From Promethearchaeota archaeon (GTDB lineage Archaea > Asgardarchaeota > Lokiarchaeia > Sigynarchaeales > SOKP01), in assembly GCA_016839635.1 (NCBI GenBank), contig JAEOTV010000058.1, positions 1 to 5,458 on the forward strand: a stretch of DNA of 5,458 bases, written 5' to 3'. Made by a program: the position numbers and the translations under genes. Shown piece after piece: positions 1 through 4,689 of this stretch. Under the pieces are notes generated by a model that saw only the letters and a program-made list of their open reading frames with translations, did not search any database and had not been told where the DNA came from. Numbering within the stretch: the first letter of the stretch is position 1; each line of letters opens with the position of its first letter.

Positions 1-257
1 TTCAACTCATAGCGTTCCGGCAATAATGATTTTGCTTTTTCGATATTTTTAAGCTTAAAGAATAAAAACAGACTATAAGGTTCAATTACAAATCCCATGT
101 ATGGAGTCTTTCTTGAAGTCCTAACTAACAATTTTTTAAAAAGGGAGCGAGGTAAAAACCGTTTGAATGTTTGGTAGAAATACAAAAAGCTAACTTCCTT
201 TGGATCAATTAAGCTTTCCACATTTCTGATAAATTTTTCATCATCTAAAATTTTCAT
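1..257 (-). CDS. N-terminal part of an unrecognised protein, cut by the window edge
   Basis: An open frame on the minus strand begins with ATG at 255-257 and runs off the left edge after 85 complete codons. It starts MKILDDEKFIRNVESLIDPK and has no signal peptide. Residues 53-66 (YMGFVIEPYSLFLF) are hydrophobic and aromatic, followed by a charged stretch ending LLPERYEL (78-85). A hydrophobic strand followed by a 'leucine-proline ... tyrosine-glutamate-leucine' element recalls the start of acetoacetate-decarboxylase-like or DUF2071-like domains, but the fragment is too short to assign. The start is supported by a GAAGG at 269-273, 11 nt upstream, and by a TATA-like stretch further up. It lies 115 nt downstream of the zinc-ribbon membrane gene on the same strand but has its own promoter, so it is probably a separate unit. 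That it is coding is fairly sure; its function is not. Confidence 0.78.
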   Translation of the reverse strand, partial: MKILDDEKFIRNVESLIDPKEVSFLYFYQTFKRFLPRSLFKKLLVRTSRKTPYMGFVIEPYSLFLFFKLKNIEKAKSLLPERYEL

Positions 258-306
258 ATTTTATAAAACCTTCAAAAATGGAAATAATTCCCTATATTAA
301 AACTCG

Positions 307-322
307 TTATATATAATTTAAA
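307..322 (-). promoter_or_regulatory. TATA-type promoter of the left-edge gene
   Basis: On the minus strand this stretch reads TTTAAATTATATATAA, preceded by a purine-rich flank (GAAGGTAT) that could serve as BRE. Archaeal spacing of about 25 nt from the box centre puts the transcript start near 288, giving a leader of about 30 nt with GAAGG inside it. Confidence 0.5.
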
Positions 323-343
323 ATACCTTCTTTTAAGTATCAT

Positions 344-368
344 AAAAATCAATCGATTCAAGATTTTT
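344..368 (-). terminator. Hairpin terminator after the zinc-ribbon/PH-like gene
   Basis: Perfect 7-bp inverted repeat (AAAAATC at 344-350, GATTTTT at 362-368) with an 11-nt loop, starting a few bases beyond the stop codon of the minus-strand gene. On the minus strand the 3' arm ends in five T's, as in an intrinsic terminator. The loop contains the palindrome AATCGATT. Confidence 0.5.
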
Positions 369-372
369 AATT

Positions 373-981
373 TTAACTTTCCTTTGGTGGCTTCTTAAAG
401 TAAATGTAGTCTATACCTTTATTCATAGCTAATTCTTCTAATTTAGCTCTTATTTGTTTTAATGCTTTTCTTGAGAATTCTCTCCCCGATTCAATTTCAA
501 ACGATTTGAGAACGTTATCTCCTTTGAAATTCAAATTGTAGAATCTGGTTTGTGTATTACTTATCGCGTCCCATGTTGCTCTTCTAATTATTTCAATGGA
601 TTTAAATTCTGACCAAGAAATTTGAAACAAATCCCTATTAGGAATTTGAATTAAAATATAGTCTTTTGAAATCACAAATCTTCTTACTCTAGTACCTCCT
701 CTCAGATAGTAAGCAATCCATAGAATTAAGACGATTGTTAAGGGCCAAATGATAGCCATGCCTATAAATCCTTGAATCACACCTACTTGTACGAATATGC
801 CTATATTTGCAACGATCATTAAGAAAAAGAAAAAAGAAACACATACAATTGAAAAGATGATTGCTTTTTTCAATGTCTCCTTTATTTCGAATGCATCTTC
901 TGATAATGAACTGCCACATTTTACACAAAACTCAGCTTTAAATTTATTATTAAATCCACATTGTGAACAAATTGGCGACAT
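373..981 (-). CDS. Zinc-ribbon membrane protein with a C-terminal PH-like domain
   Basis: A 202-residue protein with three visible parts. (1) An N-terminal zinc ribbon with C5-x2-C8 and C19-x2-C22 (the second pair in EFCVKCGSS), which should bind one zinc ion. (2) Two hydrophobic helices, about 41-64 (IIFSIVCVSFFFFLMIVANI) and 66-93, joined by a very short turn, so both termini should face the cytoplasm. (3) A soluble part, about 98-185, alternating short strands (RRFVISKDYILIQI, ISWSEFKSIEI, RFYNLNFKG) and ending in a helix (FSRKALKQIRAKLEEL), the usual layout of bacterial/YcxB-type PH-like domains. Zinc ribbon plus two helices plus PH-like domain is a common archaeal architecture of unknown role. 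ATG at 979-981 follows GTGAGG at 993-998, spaced 11 nt, and a TATA box at 1050-1057. The fold of the C-terminal part is inferred from pattern only. Confidence 0.88.
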   Translation of the reverse strand: MSPICSQCGFNNKFKAEFCVKCGSSLSEDAFEIKETLKKAIIFSIVCVSFFFFLMIVANIGIFVQVGVIQGFIGMAIIWPLTIVLILWIAYYLRGGTRVRRFVISKDYILIQIPNRDLFQISWSEFKSIEIIRRATWDAISNTQTRFYNLNFKGDNVLKSFEIESGREFSRKALKQIRAKLEELAMNKGIDYIYFKKPPKES

Positions 982-1049
982 TGGAAATTTTTCCTCACTT
1001 TAGGTTATGATATTAGATTATTCCTCTACGTATTAGGGTGCATATCTAA

Positions 1050-1057
1050 TATTTAAA
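1050..1057 (-). promoter_or_regulatory. TATA box of the zinc-ribbon/PH-like gene
   Basis: Minus strand reads TTTAAATA with GCAATGAA upstream. A start about 25 nt downstream falls near 1025, giving a leader of roughly 45 nt that contains GTGAGG. Confidence 0.6.
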
Positions 1058-1100
1058 TTCATTGCATTTTAGGATAATAGTTTCTAAGAGTAATTACCAA

Positions 1101-1128
1101 GAAAAATTGGTTTAAATAAGTTTATTAA
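1101..1128 (+). promoter_or_regulatory. Plus-strand promoter block, near-copy of the flavodoxin promoter
   Basis: An A-rich flank (GAAAAA), then TGG, then the TATA box TTTAAATA at 1111-1118 and the tail AGTTTATTAA. Aligned without gaps to 2864-2891 it is identical at 25 of 28 positions; the differences are at block positions 7, 12 and 15. It points into the start-less methyltransferase-like frame at 1134-1310, with an expected transcript start near 1140. Confidence 0.6.
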
Positions 1129-1133
1129 AATAG

Positions 1134-1155
1134 TTTTCTCTTTTTAAAGAGAAAA
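1134..1155. repeat. 22-bp near-perfect palindrome downstream of a promoter
   Basis: Arms TTTTCTCTTT (1134-1143) and AAAGAGAAAA (1146-1155) are perfectly complementary around a TT centre. It covers the predicted transcript start of the promoter block at 1101-1128, where an operator would be expected, but also opens the relic frame. Confidence 0.6.
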
Positions 1156-1294
1156 TCAAGTACTTCCTTCATTTCAGTTCGAAAGATGAGCTTCTGGATG
1201 ATTTCAAATTTTTCAAGATCATTGACCTATTTGAATTTTTCCATAAGAATTATTCTAAAGATACAAAATACCATACAATGTGGATATTAATAGG

Positions 1295-1302
1295 AAAAAA
1301 AA
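1295..1302 (-). terminator. Oligo-T terminator of the propeller gene
   Basis: Eight consecutive T's on the minus strand, about 20 nt after the propeller stop codon, fit the oligo-T termination signal of archaeal RNA polymerase. The tract lies inside the tail of the convergent relic frame. Confidence 0.5.
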
Positions 1303-1322
1303 TGAGTTAATTGGAATTGGAA

Positions 1323-2597
1323 TTATATATGACTTTGTTTTTTATTGTCTAAATGCTTGAATTTTAGTATAATTACAAATAAGAATATCCCAATCGTTAT
1401 GGTAAGCAAAAAGATGTTATATCCCCAAATTTGTAGATCAGGAAATGAGTGTAAGTTTTTAATTAATAAGAAATCCGAATTGGTTGGTGTAGGAAGTCTC
1501 ACAGATGCCCCTAAATAAATGTTTCCATCAATATCTCTAACTATTTCTGACCCATATCCTCCCTCGTAGAAGCCTTTAGTTATACTCCATTGTAAAGTTC
1601 CATTAGTATTATATACAACTATGCTATATTTATCATTTTTCGTTCCTGCAAGATATAGGTTTTCTGATGGATCTATAAGCATAGATCTGCAGCTATCAGA
1701 ATATGCGCCGCCCCAAGTTCTATTCCATTGAAAAAATCCAGATTTATTATATTTAACTAAACAGAAATCTTGAGATCCCGCATTGTTACTACTCCCAGCT
1801 AAGTATATATTTTCTAACGAATCGAATACTATTGCTTGACAATGATCAGAAACAGAATCGCTCCAAGTTTTATTCCATTGAAAATCTCCAGTACGATTAT
1901 ACTTCAACAAACACATATCACAGCCTTGTGCTCCGAAACTCCAAGTATCTCCTGCAAGATAAATATTATCTGATGAATCTAATGCCATCGCCCAGCATAT
2001 ATCATTATAAGCTCCGCCCCATGTTCTATTCCATTGATAATTCCCCATGTTGTCATATTTAACAAGGCAAAAATCCTCATTATTCGGTCCTGAATTTGAT
2101 CCACCTGCTAAGTAAATGTTTTCAAGAGAATCTAATCCAATGGCGTAGCAACAATCATAACCATCTTTTCCGCCATCCCAAGTTTTATTCCATTGGTAAT
2201 TTCCTAAGGCATCAAACTTTATAAGGATCATATCAAAAAGGATTGAGTCGCTATTACTAATTTCACCTGCTAGATAAATATTATCTGATGAATCAATCGC
2301 AATTGCACAGCCTCGATATGAAGAACCTTCAATTGTTTTATTCCATTGATAATTTCCCGCATTATCATATTTAACAAGACATAAAGCAAGATTTTGCGAA
2401 CCCCCAAAAATTTCTATCACTCCCCCAAGGTAAATATTATTTGATGAATCTAATGCAATCGCGTAGCAATAGTCAGCACCAGTCCCACCCCAAACTCGAT
2501 ACCAGTTATTATTATCAGACCTCCCATATTCCACGGTAAAATTTAAACTCAAAAAAATGATACTAAATAAGATTAGACTTTTAATACTCTTCTTCAT
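1323..2597 (-). CDS. Secreted seven-bladed beta-propeller protein with C-terminal membrane anchor
   Basis: Numbering here runs from the first in-frame ATG (2625-2627). The likelier start is residue 11 (ATG at 2595-2597), giving 424 residues: it begins a clean signal peptide (MKKSIKSLILFSIIFLSLNF), follows GGGAA at 2604-2608, and the upstream ATG sits on the predicted transcript start. The mature part has seven repeats of 46-53 residues starting at W42, W95, W146, W199, W251, W301 and W347. The consensus is W-N-K/R-T-W-G-G ... C-x-A-I-A-L-D-S-S-x-N-I-Y-L-A-G ... D-F-C-L-V-K-Y-D-N-x-G, the SBBP/NHL-like propeller pattern; seven repeats suggest a closed seven-bladed ring. A hydrophobic helix (about 400-421) and a basic tail (KFKHLDNKKQSHI) anchor it, with the propeller outside the cell. 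It probably binds a surface ligand or partner. No catalytic motif is seen. Confidence 0.9.
   Translation of the reverse strand: MKKSIKSLILFSIIFLSLNFTVEYGRSDNNNWYRVWGGTGADYCYAIALDSSNNIYLGGVIEIFGGSQNLALCLVKYDNAGNYQWNKTIEGSSYRGCAIAIDSSDNIYLAGEISNSDSILFDMILIKFDALGNYQWNKTWDGGKDGYDCCYAIGLDSLENIYLAGGSNSGPNNEDFCLVKYDNMGNYQWNRTWGGAYNDICWAMALDSSDNIYLAGDTWSFGAQGCDMCLLKYNRTGDFQWNKTWSDSVSDHCQAIVFDSLENIYLAGSSNNAGSQDFCLVKYNKSGFFQWNRTWGGAYSDSCRSMLIDPSENLYLAGTKNDKYSIVVYNTNGTLQWSITKGFYEGGYGSEIVRDIDGNIYLGASVRLPTPTNSDFLLIKNLHSFPDLQIWGYNIFLLTITIGIFLFVIILKFKHLDNKKQSHI
1452..2504 (-). repeat. Seven tandem propeller repeats (about 140-160 bp each)
   Basis: Coding repeats with unit starts at the codons for W42, W95, W146, W199, W251, W301 and W347. 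DNA conservation is strongest where QWN(K/R)TW and DSS(D/N)NIYLAG are encoded: on the plus strand CTATTCCATTG or TTTATTCCATTG recurs five times. The first and last units are the most diverged at protein level, and the last lacks both the cysteines and the sequon. Confidence 0.85.
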
Positions 2598-2641
2598 ATA
2601 GATTTCCCATTTATAGTAGCTTACCATTTTAATATAGACTT

Positions 2642-2657
2642 GAATATTTAAATATTC
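2642..2657 (-). promoter_or_regulatory. Palindromic TATA region of the propeller gene
   Basis: GAATATTTAAATATTC is a perfect 16-bp palindrome with the TATA element at its core. A start about 25 nt away on the minus strand falls near 2624, so the ATG at 2625-2627 would be at or before the transcript start while the ATG at 2595-2597 would have a leader of about 27 nt with a GGGAA site. This favours the inner start. Confidence 0.6.
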
Positions 2658-2774
2658 TTATCACAGAAAATTTGATTAGATTGACATTGCGTTTCTATCT
2701 TTTTTTTTTTTATTTATAAACTATCCTAGAAATAATAAATCCATAAGTAAACGTAATGAGAATAACCACTCATA

Positions 2775-2786
2775 TCAATATATTGA
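2775..2786. repeat. 12-bp perfect palindrome, possible operator
   Basis: TCAATATATTGA, about 90 bp upstream of the flavodoxin promoter. It is the size and shape of a dimeric repressor site, but a palindrome like this can also arise by chance in AT-rich DNA. Confidence 0.3.
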
Positions 2787-2863
2787 CATAGCAAATTGGA
2801 TTTGATTATCTAATTGGAACCTTACTTTTTTCAAAATAAAACACTTTCTTTACTGAAACTAAA

Positions 2864-2891
2864 GAAAAAATGGTCTATATAAGTTTATTAA
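2864..2891 (+). promoter_or_regulatory. Promoter of the flavodoxin-like gene
   Basis: A-rich BRE-like flank (GAAAAAA), TGGT, TATA box CTATATAA at 2875-2882, then GTTTATTAA. The predicted start, near 2903-2907, leaves a leader of only about 8-12 nt with no Shine-Dalgarno site, so the mRNA is probably translated as a leaderless or short-leader message. It is nearly identical to 1101-1128. Confidence 0.7.
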
Positions 2892-2914
2892 GCAATATTT
2901 CACTTATTTAAACT

Positions 2915-3391
2915 ATGAAAATACAAATAATGACTAATACTAAGTTTGGTAATGGTAAATTGTTAGCCGAAGCTCTTAAACAAGAGTTTTCCAGCGATGT
3001 TGATGTTAATATTGCTGATGTGAAGGAGGTATCTCCTGAAAAAATCGCTGAGGATGTTCCTAATGCGATTATTTTAGGAGGAGCAATACGGGCGTTTAGA
3101 GCAGACCCAAAATCTAAGAAATGGTTAGCTAAGTTAAACAATAACCTTGAAAAATCTGGGAAAAAAATTCAATACGGGACTGGCTTTTTAACCCACTCAA
3201 TGCCAACTGATAAAGTTCAGGGATATGCTACGAAATATCTAAACAAAATAGAAACCCTATCGATGATTGAAAGCACATATTCCGAATTGTTAACTGCTCG
3301 AGTTAAAGACATGAAAGGTCCAATCTTCCCTGAAGAAATGGAAAAAGCTAAAGTCTATATTAAGGATTTCATTGACTGGATCCAAAAGTAA
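2915..3391 (+). CDS. Flavodoxin-like domain protein
   Basis: A 158-residue, single-domain cytoplasmic protein with a flavodoxin alpha/beta pattern. Strand 1 (MKIQIMT) leads into the phosphate-binding loop T7-N-T-K-F-G-N-G14 and helix 1 (KLLAEALKQEF), where flavodoxins usually have S/T-x-x-G-N-T. Strand 2 (DVNIADV, about 30-36) and strand 3 (NAIILGGAIRAFRADPKSKK, 50-69) fit the second cofactor loop, and IQYGTGFLTHS (85-95) the later strand. A C-terminal helix (EEMEKAKVYIKDFIDWIQK) closes the fold. Such proteins bind FMN and carry electrons or reduce small substrates; the partner is not visible. It is closest in style to the HemG/flavodoxin-5 group, though GNG in place of GNT is unusual. It ends with tandem TAA TAA and converges on the membrane-protein gene 17 nt away. 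Confidence 0.8.
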   Translation: MKIQIMTNTKFGNGKLLAEALKQEFSSDVDVNIADVKEVSPEKIAEDVPNAIILGGAIRAFRADPKSKKWLAKLNNNLEKSGKKIQYGTGFLTHSMPTDKVQGYATKYLNKIETLSMIESTYSELLTARVKDMKGPIFPEEMEKAKVYIKDFIDWIQK

Positions 3392-3408
3392 TAAATAAAT
3401 CTTTAAAA

Positions 3409-3858
3409 TTACTTTTTATTAGCTTTTCTTTGCTTGATTAGATAATAGATAAGAGCCCCTATAAATGCCCAAAAAAGGAAACCAATTATCCAACCTATCA
3501 TTCTATCAAGAATTATAGCCCCATATAAGAAAGAAAACGCCGCAGCCCATTCCAAAATGATATAAGGAACATGTGTACTCAGTTTTGACCGAAAGTCGAT
3601 TTTGAAAACTCTATCAAGTAAAAATTCTGCCACGAGATATAAGAGAATTAAAATGAGGTAAATAGTTAACCTCAGATCTTTACCAATTACGATATAATTT
3701 ATCAAAATAGCGATAATAGGAAGTATCAGCACTGCAAGGATCACGCCAATTATTAAAACAGTCTTCATTTTCTTATTGGCCATTAATAATAGCGCACTAA
3801 TCATTGAAATGAAAAAAATAAAGCCTGAAATGATAAAAATCCAATCAAAAAGATCCAT
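3409..3858 (-). CDS. Five-helix integral membrane protein of unknown function
   Basis: A 149-residue, very hydrophobic protein. Helices are predicted by eye at about 5-26, 32-56, 62-82, 97-117 and 119-141, with a basic C-terminal tail (IKQRKANKK). Positive-inside reasoning puts KK29-30 and the C-terminus on the cytoplasmic side. Between helices 3 and 4 lies a polar segment, E78-x2-LLD-x3-KIDFRSKLSTHVPY (to residue 99), the likely conserved signature. Proteins with an E-x-x-LD-x-x-x-KIDFR ... PY loop occur in archaea and bacteria as uncharacterised membrane proteins, as far as I recall. No transport, protease or cofactor motif is seen. ATG at 3856-3858 follows AGGGA at 3866-3870 (7-nt spacing) and a TATA box at 3912-3920. 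The stop lies 17 nt from the convergent flavodoxin-like gene. Confidence 0.87.
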   Translation of the reverse strand: MDLFDWIFIISGFIFFISMISALLLMANKKMKTVLIIGVILAVLILPIIAILINYIVIGKDLRLTIYLILILLYLVAEFLLDRVFKIDFRSKLSTHVPYIILEWAAAFSFLYGAIILDRMIGWIIGFLFWAFIGALIYYLIKQRKANKK

Positions 3859-3911
3859 AATAATTTCCCTATTAGTACTAAATTATCTTACATTTGCTAA
3901 TGCTACATCGT

Positions 3912-3920
3912 TTTTAAATA
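3912..3920 (-). promoter_or_regulatory. TATA box of the five-helix membrane protein gene
   Basis: Minus strand TATTTAAAA, with the predicted start near 3890 and a leader of about 31 nt that ends in AGGGA plus 7 nt before ATG. Confidence 0.6.
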
Positions 3921-4045
3921 TTGAAACCATTGATTATCTCAAATAAAATACTAAATGTAATTAATTTAATGTTATGAAGAGACTCAAAATACTCAAACAA
4001 ATAATCAACCCTAATCTGTATAAAAATTAAGCAAACATAAAGAAG

Positions 4046-4056
4046 TGGTTTAAATA
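4046..4056 (+). promoter_or_regulatory. Plus-strand promoter-like site pointing into the antisense of a small gene
   Basis: TGGTTTAAATA matches the core of the promoter block at 1101-1128 and resembles that at 2864-2891. An ATG lies 44 nt after the start of TGGT (at 4090), the same distance as in the flavodoxin gene, but it opens only a 29-codon frame antisense to the gene at 4103-4309. A transcript from here would be antisense to that gene's 3' end. Confidence 0.35.
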
Positions 4057-4102
4057 CCATTTCTTTTAAATTACGTGAAATAACCAAGGATGATTAATTT
4101 TT

Positions 4103-4309
4103 TCATCTCTTTTTTAATACTAGCATACGATTCTCGCATACATTATTATACCATTTCTTATCTTTACGGAGTTCATTAATAATATTCATGCACATAAATT
4201 CCTTATAATCACTGTATTTCTCCGGTAATTCGGTCTCTATTAATGGCATTCTTTTTATAACCTTTCTTTTAGGTCTATCCTTTTCACATACGCTACATTT
4301 TACTACCAT
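4103..4309 (-). CDS. Small cysteine-motif (probable zinc-binding) protein
   Basis: A 68-residue basic protein that begins MVVKCSVCEKDRPKRKVIKR and has C5-x2-C8 as a knuckle. Two more cysteines (C40 in EFMCMNI and C58 in NNVCENR) could complete a four-cysteine zinc site, although they are not a CxxC pair. Eight lysine or arginine residues between positions 9 and 20 suggest nucleic-acid or ribosome contact; this is inference. The start is well supported: AAGGTG at 4315-4320 lies 5 nt before ATG, the best Shine-Dalgarno site in the window. Codon use looks genuine, with no rare-codon clusters. It is transcribed divergently from the CxxC-x17-CxxC gene across a spacer rich in inverted repeats. No family is recognised. 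Confidence 0.68.
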   Translation of the reverse strand: MVVKCSVCEKDRPKRKVIKRMPLIETELPEKYSDYKEFMCMNIINELRKDKKWYNNVCENRMLVLKKR

Positions 4310-4344
4310 TTTTTCACCTTTTTTTTAAAATATTCTAACGTCTA

Positions 4345-4357
4345 TTCTATAATAGAA
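4345..4357 (-). promoter_or_regulatory. Possible TATA element of the small cysteine-motif gene
   Basis: Minus strand TTCTATTATAGAA. Its spacing would start the transcript near 4325, just ahead of the AAGGTG site. GAATATTTTAAAA, closer to the gene, is too near the start codon to serve unless the message is leaderless. Confidence 0.35.
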
Positions 4358-4368
4358 AACGCTTTTCT
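4354..4368. repeat. Inverted repeat 1 (6-3-6)
   Basis: AGAAAA / TTTTCT around CGC. It overlaps the upstream edge of the likely promoter of the minus-strand small gene, where an activator or repressor might sit. Confidence 0.4.
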
Positions 4369-4409
4369 TAACACGAATTTCAAATTTTTAATAGATATTT
4401 TACATTAAA

Positions 4410-4435
4410 CGTACTTAAAAGAATAGGTAAGTACG
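4410..4435. repeat. Inverted repeat 2 (8-10-8)
   Basis: CGTACTTA (4410-4417) and TAAGTACG (4428-4435) are perfectly complementary, with a 10-nt loop. It is the most GC-containing repeat of the cluster and the least likely to be chance. As DNA, the half-site spacing of 18 bp centre to centre could suit a dimeric regulator. Confidence 0.55.
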
Positions 4436-4441
4436 AACATT

Positions 4442-4457
4442 TAAACTTTTTAGTTTA
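4442..4457. repeat. Inverted repeat 3 (6-4-6)
   Basis: TAAACT / AGTTTA around TTTT, six bases beyond inverted repeat 2. It is weak on its own. Confidence 0.35.
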
Positions 4458-4472
4458 GAATTATTGTTAGTT

Positions 4473-4499
4473 AAAATCTTTTATAATTATCAAGATTTT
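4473..4499. repeat. Inverted repeat 4 (8-11-8)
   Basis: AAAATCTT (4473-4480) and AAGATTTT (4492-4499), perfectly complementary, with an 11-nt loop that contains the palindrome ATAATTAT. Confidence 0.45.
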
Positions 4500-4676
4500 G
4501 ATCTCAACATACATGATATAACACATAGAAAAAAAGCCCAATCTCCCTAAAATTTTAAATCCTGTCATTTTTTTTTCTTAAAATACCTCAATTTAACCTT
4601 ACTACCCTAAAAATAACCAAGATATTTTCTAACAGAATTTTGAAGTGTATTTTTCCTAATACCAAGGTTTATTAAA

Positions 4677-4689
4677 TTTAAAAATATAT
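4677..4689 (+). promoter_or_regulatory. Promoter of the CxxC-x17-CxxC gene
   Basis: TTTAAAAATATAT, with a predicted start near 4708. This leaves a leader of about 44 nt before the ATG at 4752 and excludes the in-frame TTG at 4695 as a start, because it lies upstream of the transcript. Confidence 0.55.

Larger units (their letters stand above)
1134..1310 (+). pseudogene. Relic: C-terminal tail of a SAM-dependent methyltransferase
   Basis: A 58-codon open frame between TAG (1131-1133) and TAA (1308-1310) with no ATG, GTG or TTG start near its beginning; its only ATG codons are near the end. The translation includes SSKDELLDDFKFFKIIDLFE (residues 15-34), then a histidine- and lysine-rich linker, and ends YHTMWILIGKKMS. 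The order 'S-x-DEL ... FKIIDLxE ... W-x-L-x-G-x-K' is how class I Rossmann methyltransferases typically end (last helix, strands 6 and 7). The SAM-binding N-terminal half is absent. A promoter block lies directly upstream, so one explanation is an internal deletion joining the old promoter to the 3' end of the gene. The family call rests on pattern memory. A short non-canonical ORF cannot be excluded. Confidence 0.5.
982..1322. other. Divergent spacer with two opposed promoters and a gene relic
   Basis: No intact gene. The left part holds the promoter and leader of the minus-strand zinc-ribbon gene. The middle holds a plus-strand promoter block (1101-1128). The rest is a start-less open frame (1134-1310) that overlaps the termination tract of the propeller gene. 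Confidence 0.7.
2598..2914. other. Divergent spacer between propeller and flavodoxin-like genes
   Basis: No gene is seen. It contains the propeller promoter (palindrome 2642-2657), a run of 12 T's (2700-2711), a 12-bp palindrome (2775-2786) and the flavodoxin promoter (2864-2882). The two promoters are about 220 bp apart, so the middle could hold shared regulatory sites. Confidence 0.7.

Noticed and set aside
797..1003. Plus-strand and second minus-strand frames across the zinc-ribbon gene
   Set aside because: They are shadows of the gene at 373-981, which has clear domains, ribosome site and promoter.
1832..2062. 76-codon plus-strand frame inside the propeller gene
   Set aside because: It arises from the repetitive antisense of the propeller repeats and has no start signals.
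1452..2504. CRISPR-like or transposon repeat array
   Set aside because: The periodicity of about 140-160 bp is that of coding beta-propeller repeats, with conserved protein pattern and no spacer logic.
2908..3141. 77-codon minus-strand frame inside the flavodoxin-like gene
   Set aside because: Antisense shadow of a well supported gene.
3974..4030. 18-codon plus-strand frame MKRLKILKQIINPN...
   Set aside because: No ribosome binding site, no promoter at usable distance, too short to support.
4090..4179. 29-codon plus-strand frame after the promoter-like site at 4046
   Set aside because: It is antisense to the better supported 68-residue gene and its composition (IHYYTISYLYGVH) looks like a reverse-strand shadow.
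4467..4568. 33-codon minus-strand frame MTGFKILGRLGFF...
   Set aside because: No Shine-Dalgarno site at usable distance, no promoter, and it overlaps inverted repeat 4. Frames this long are common by chance in such AT-rich sequence.
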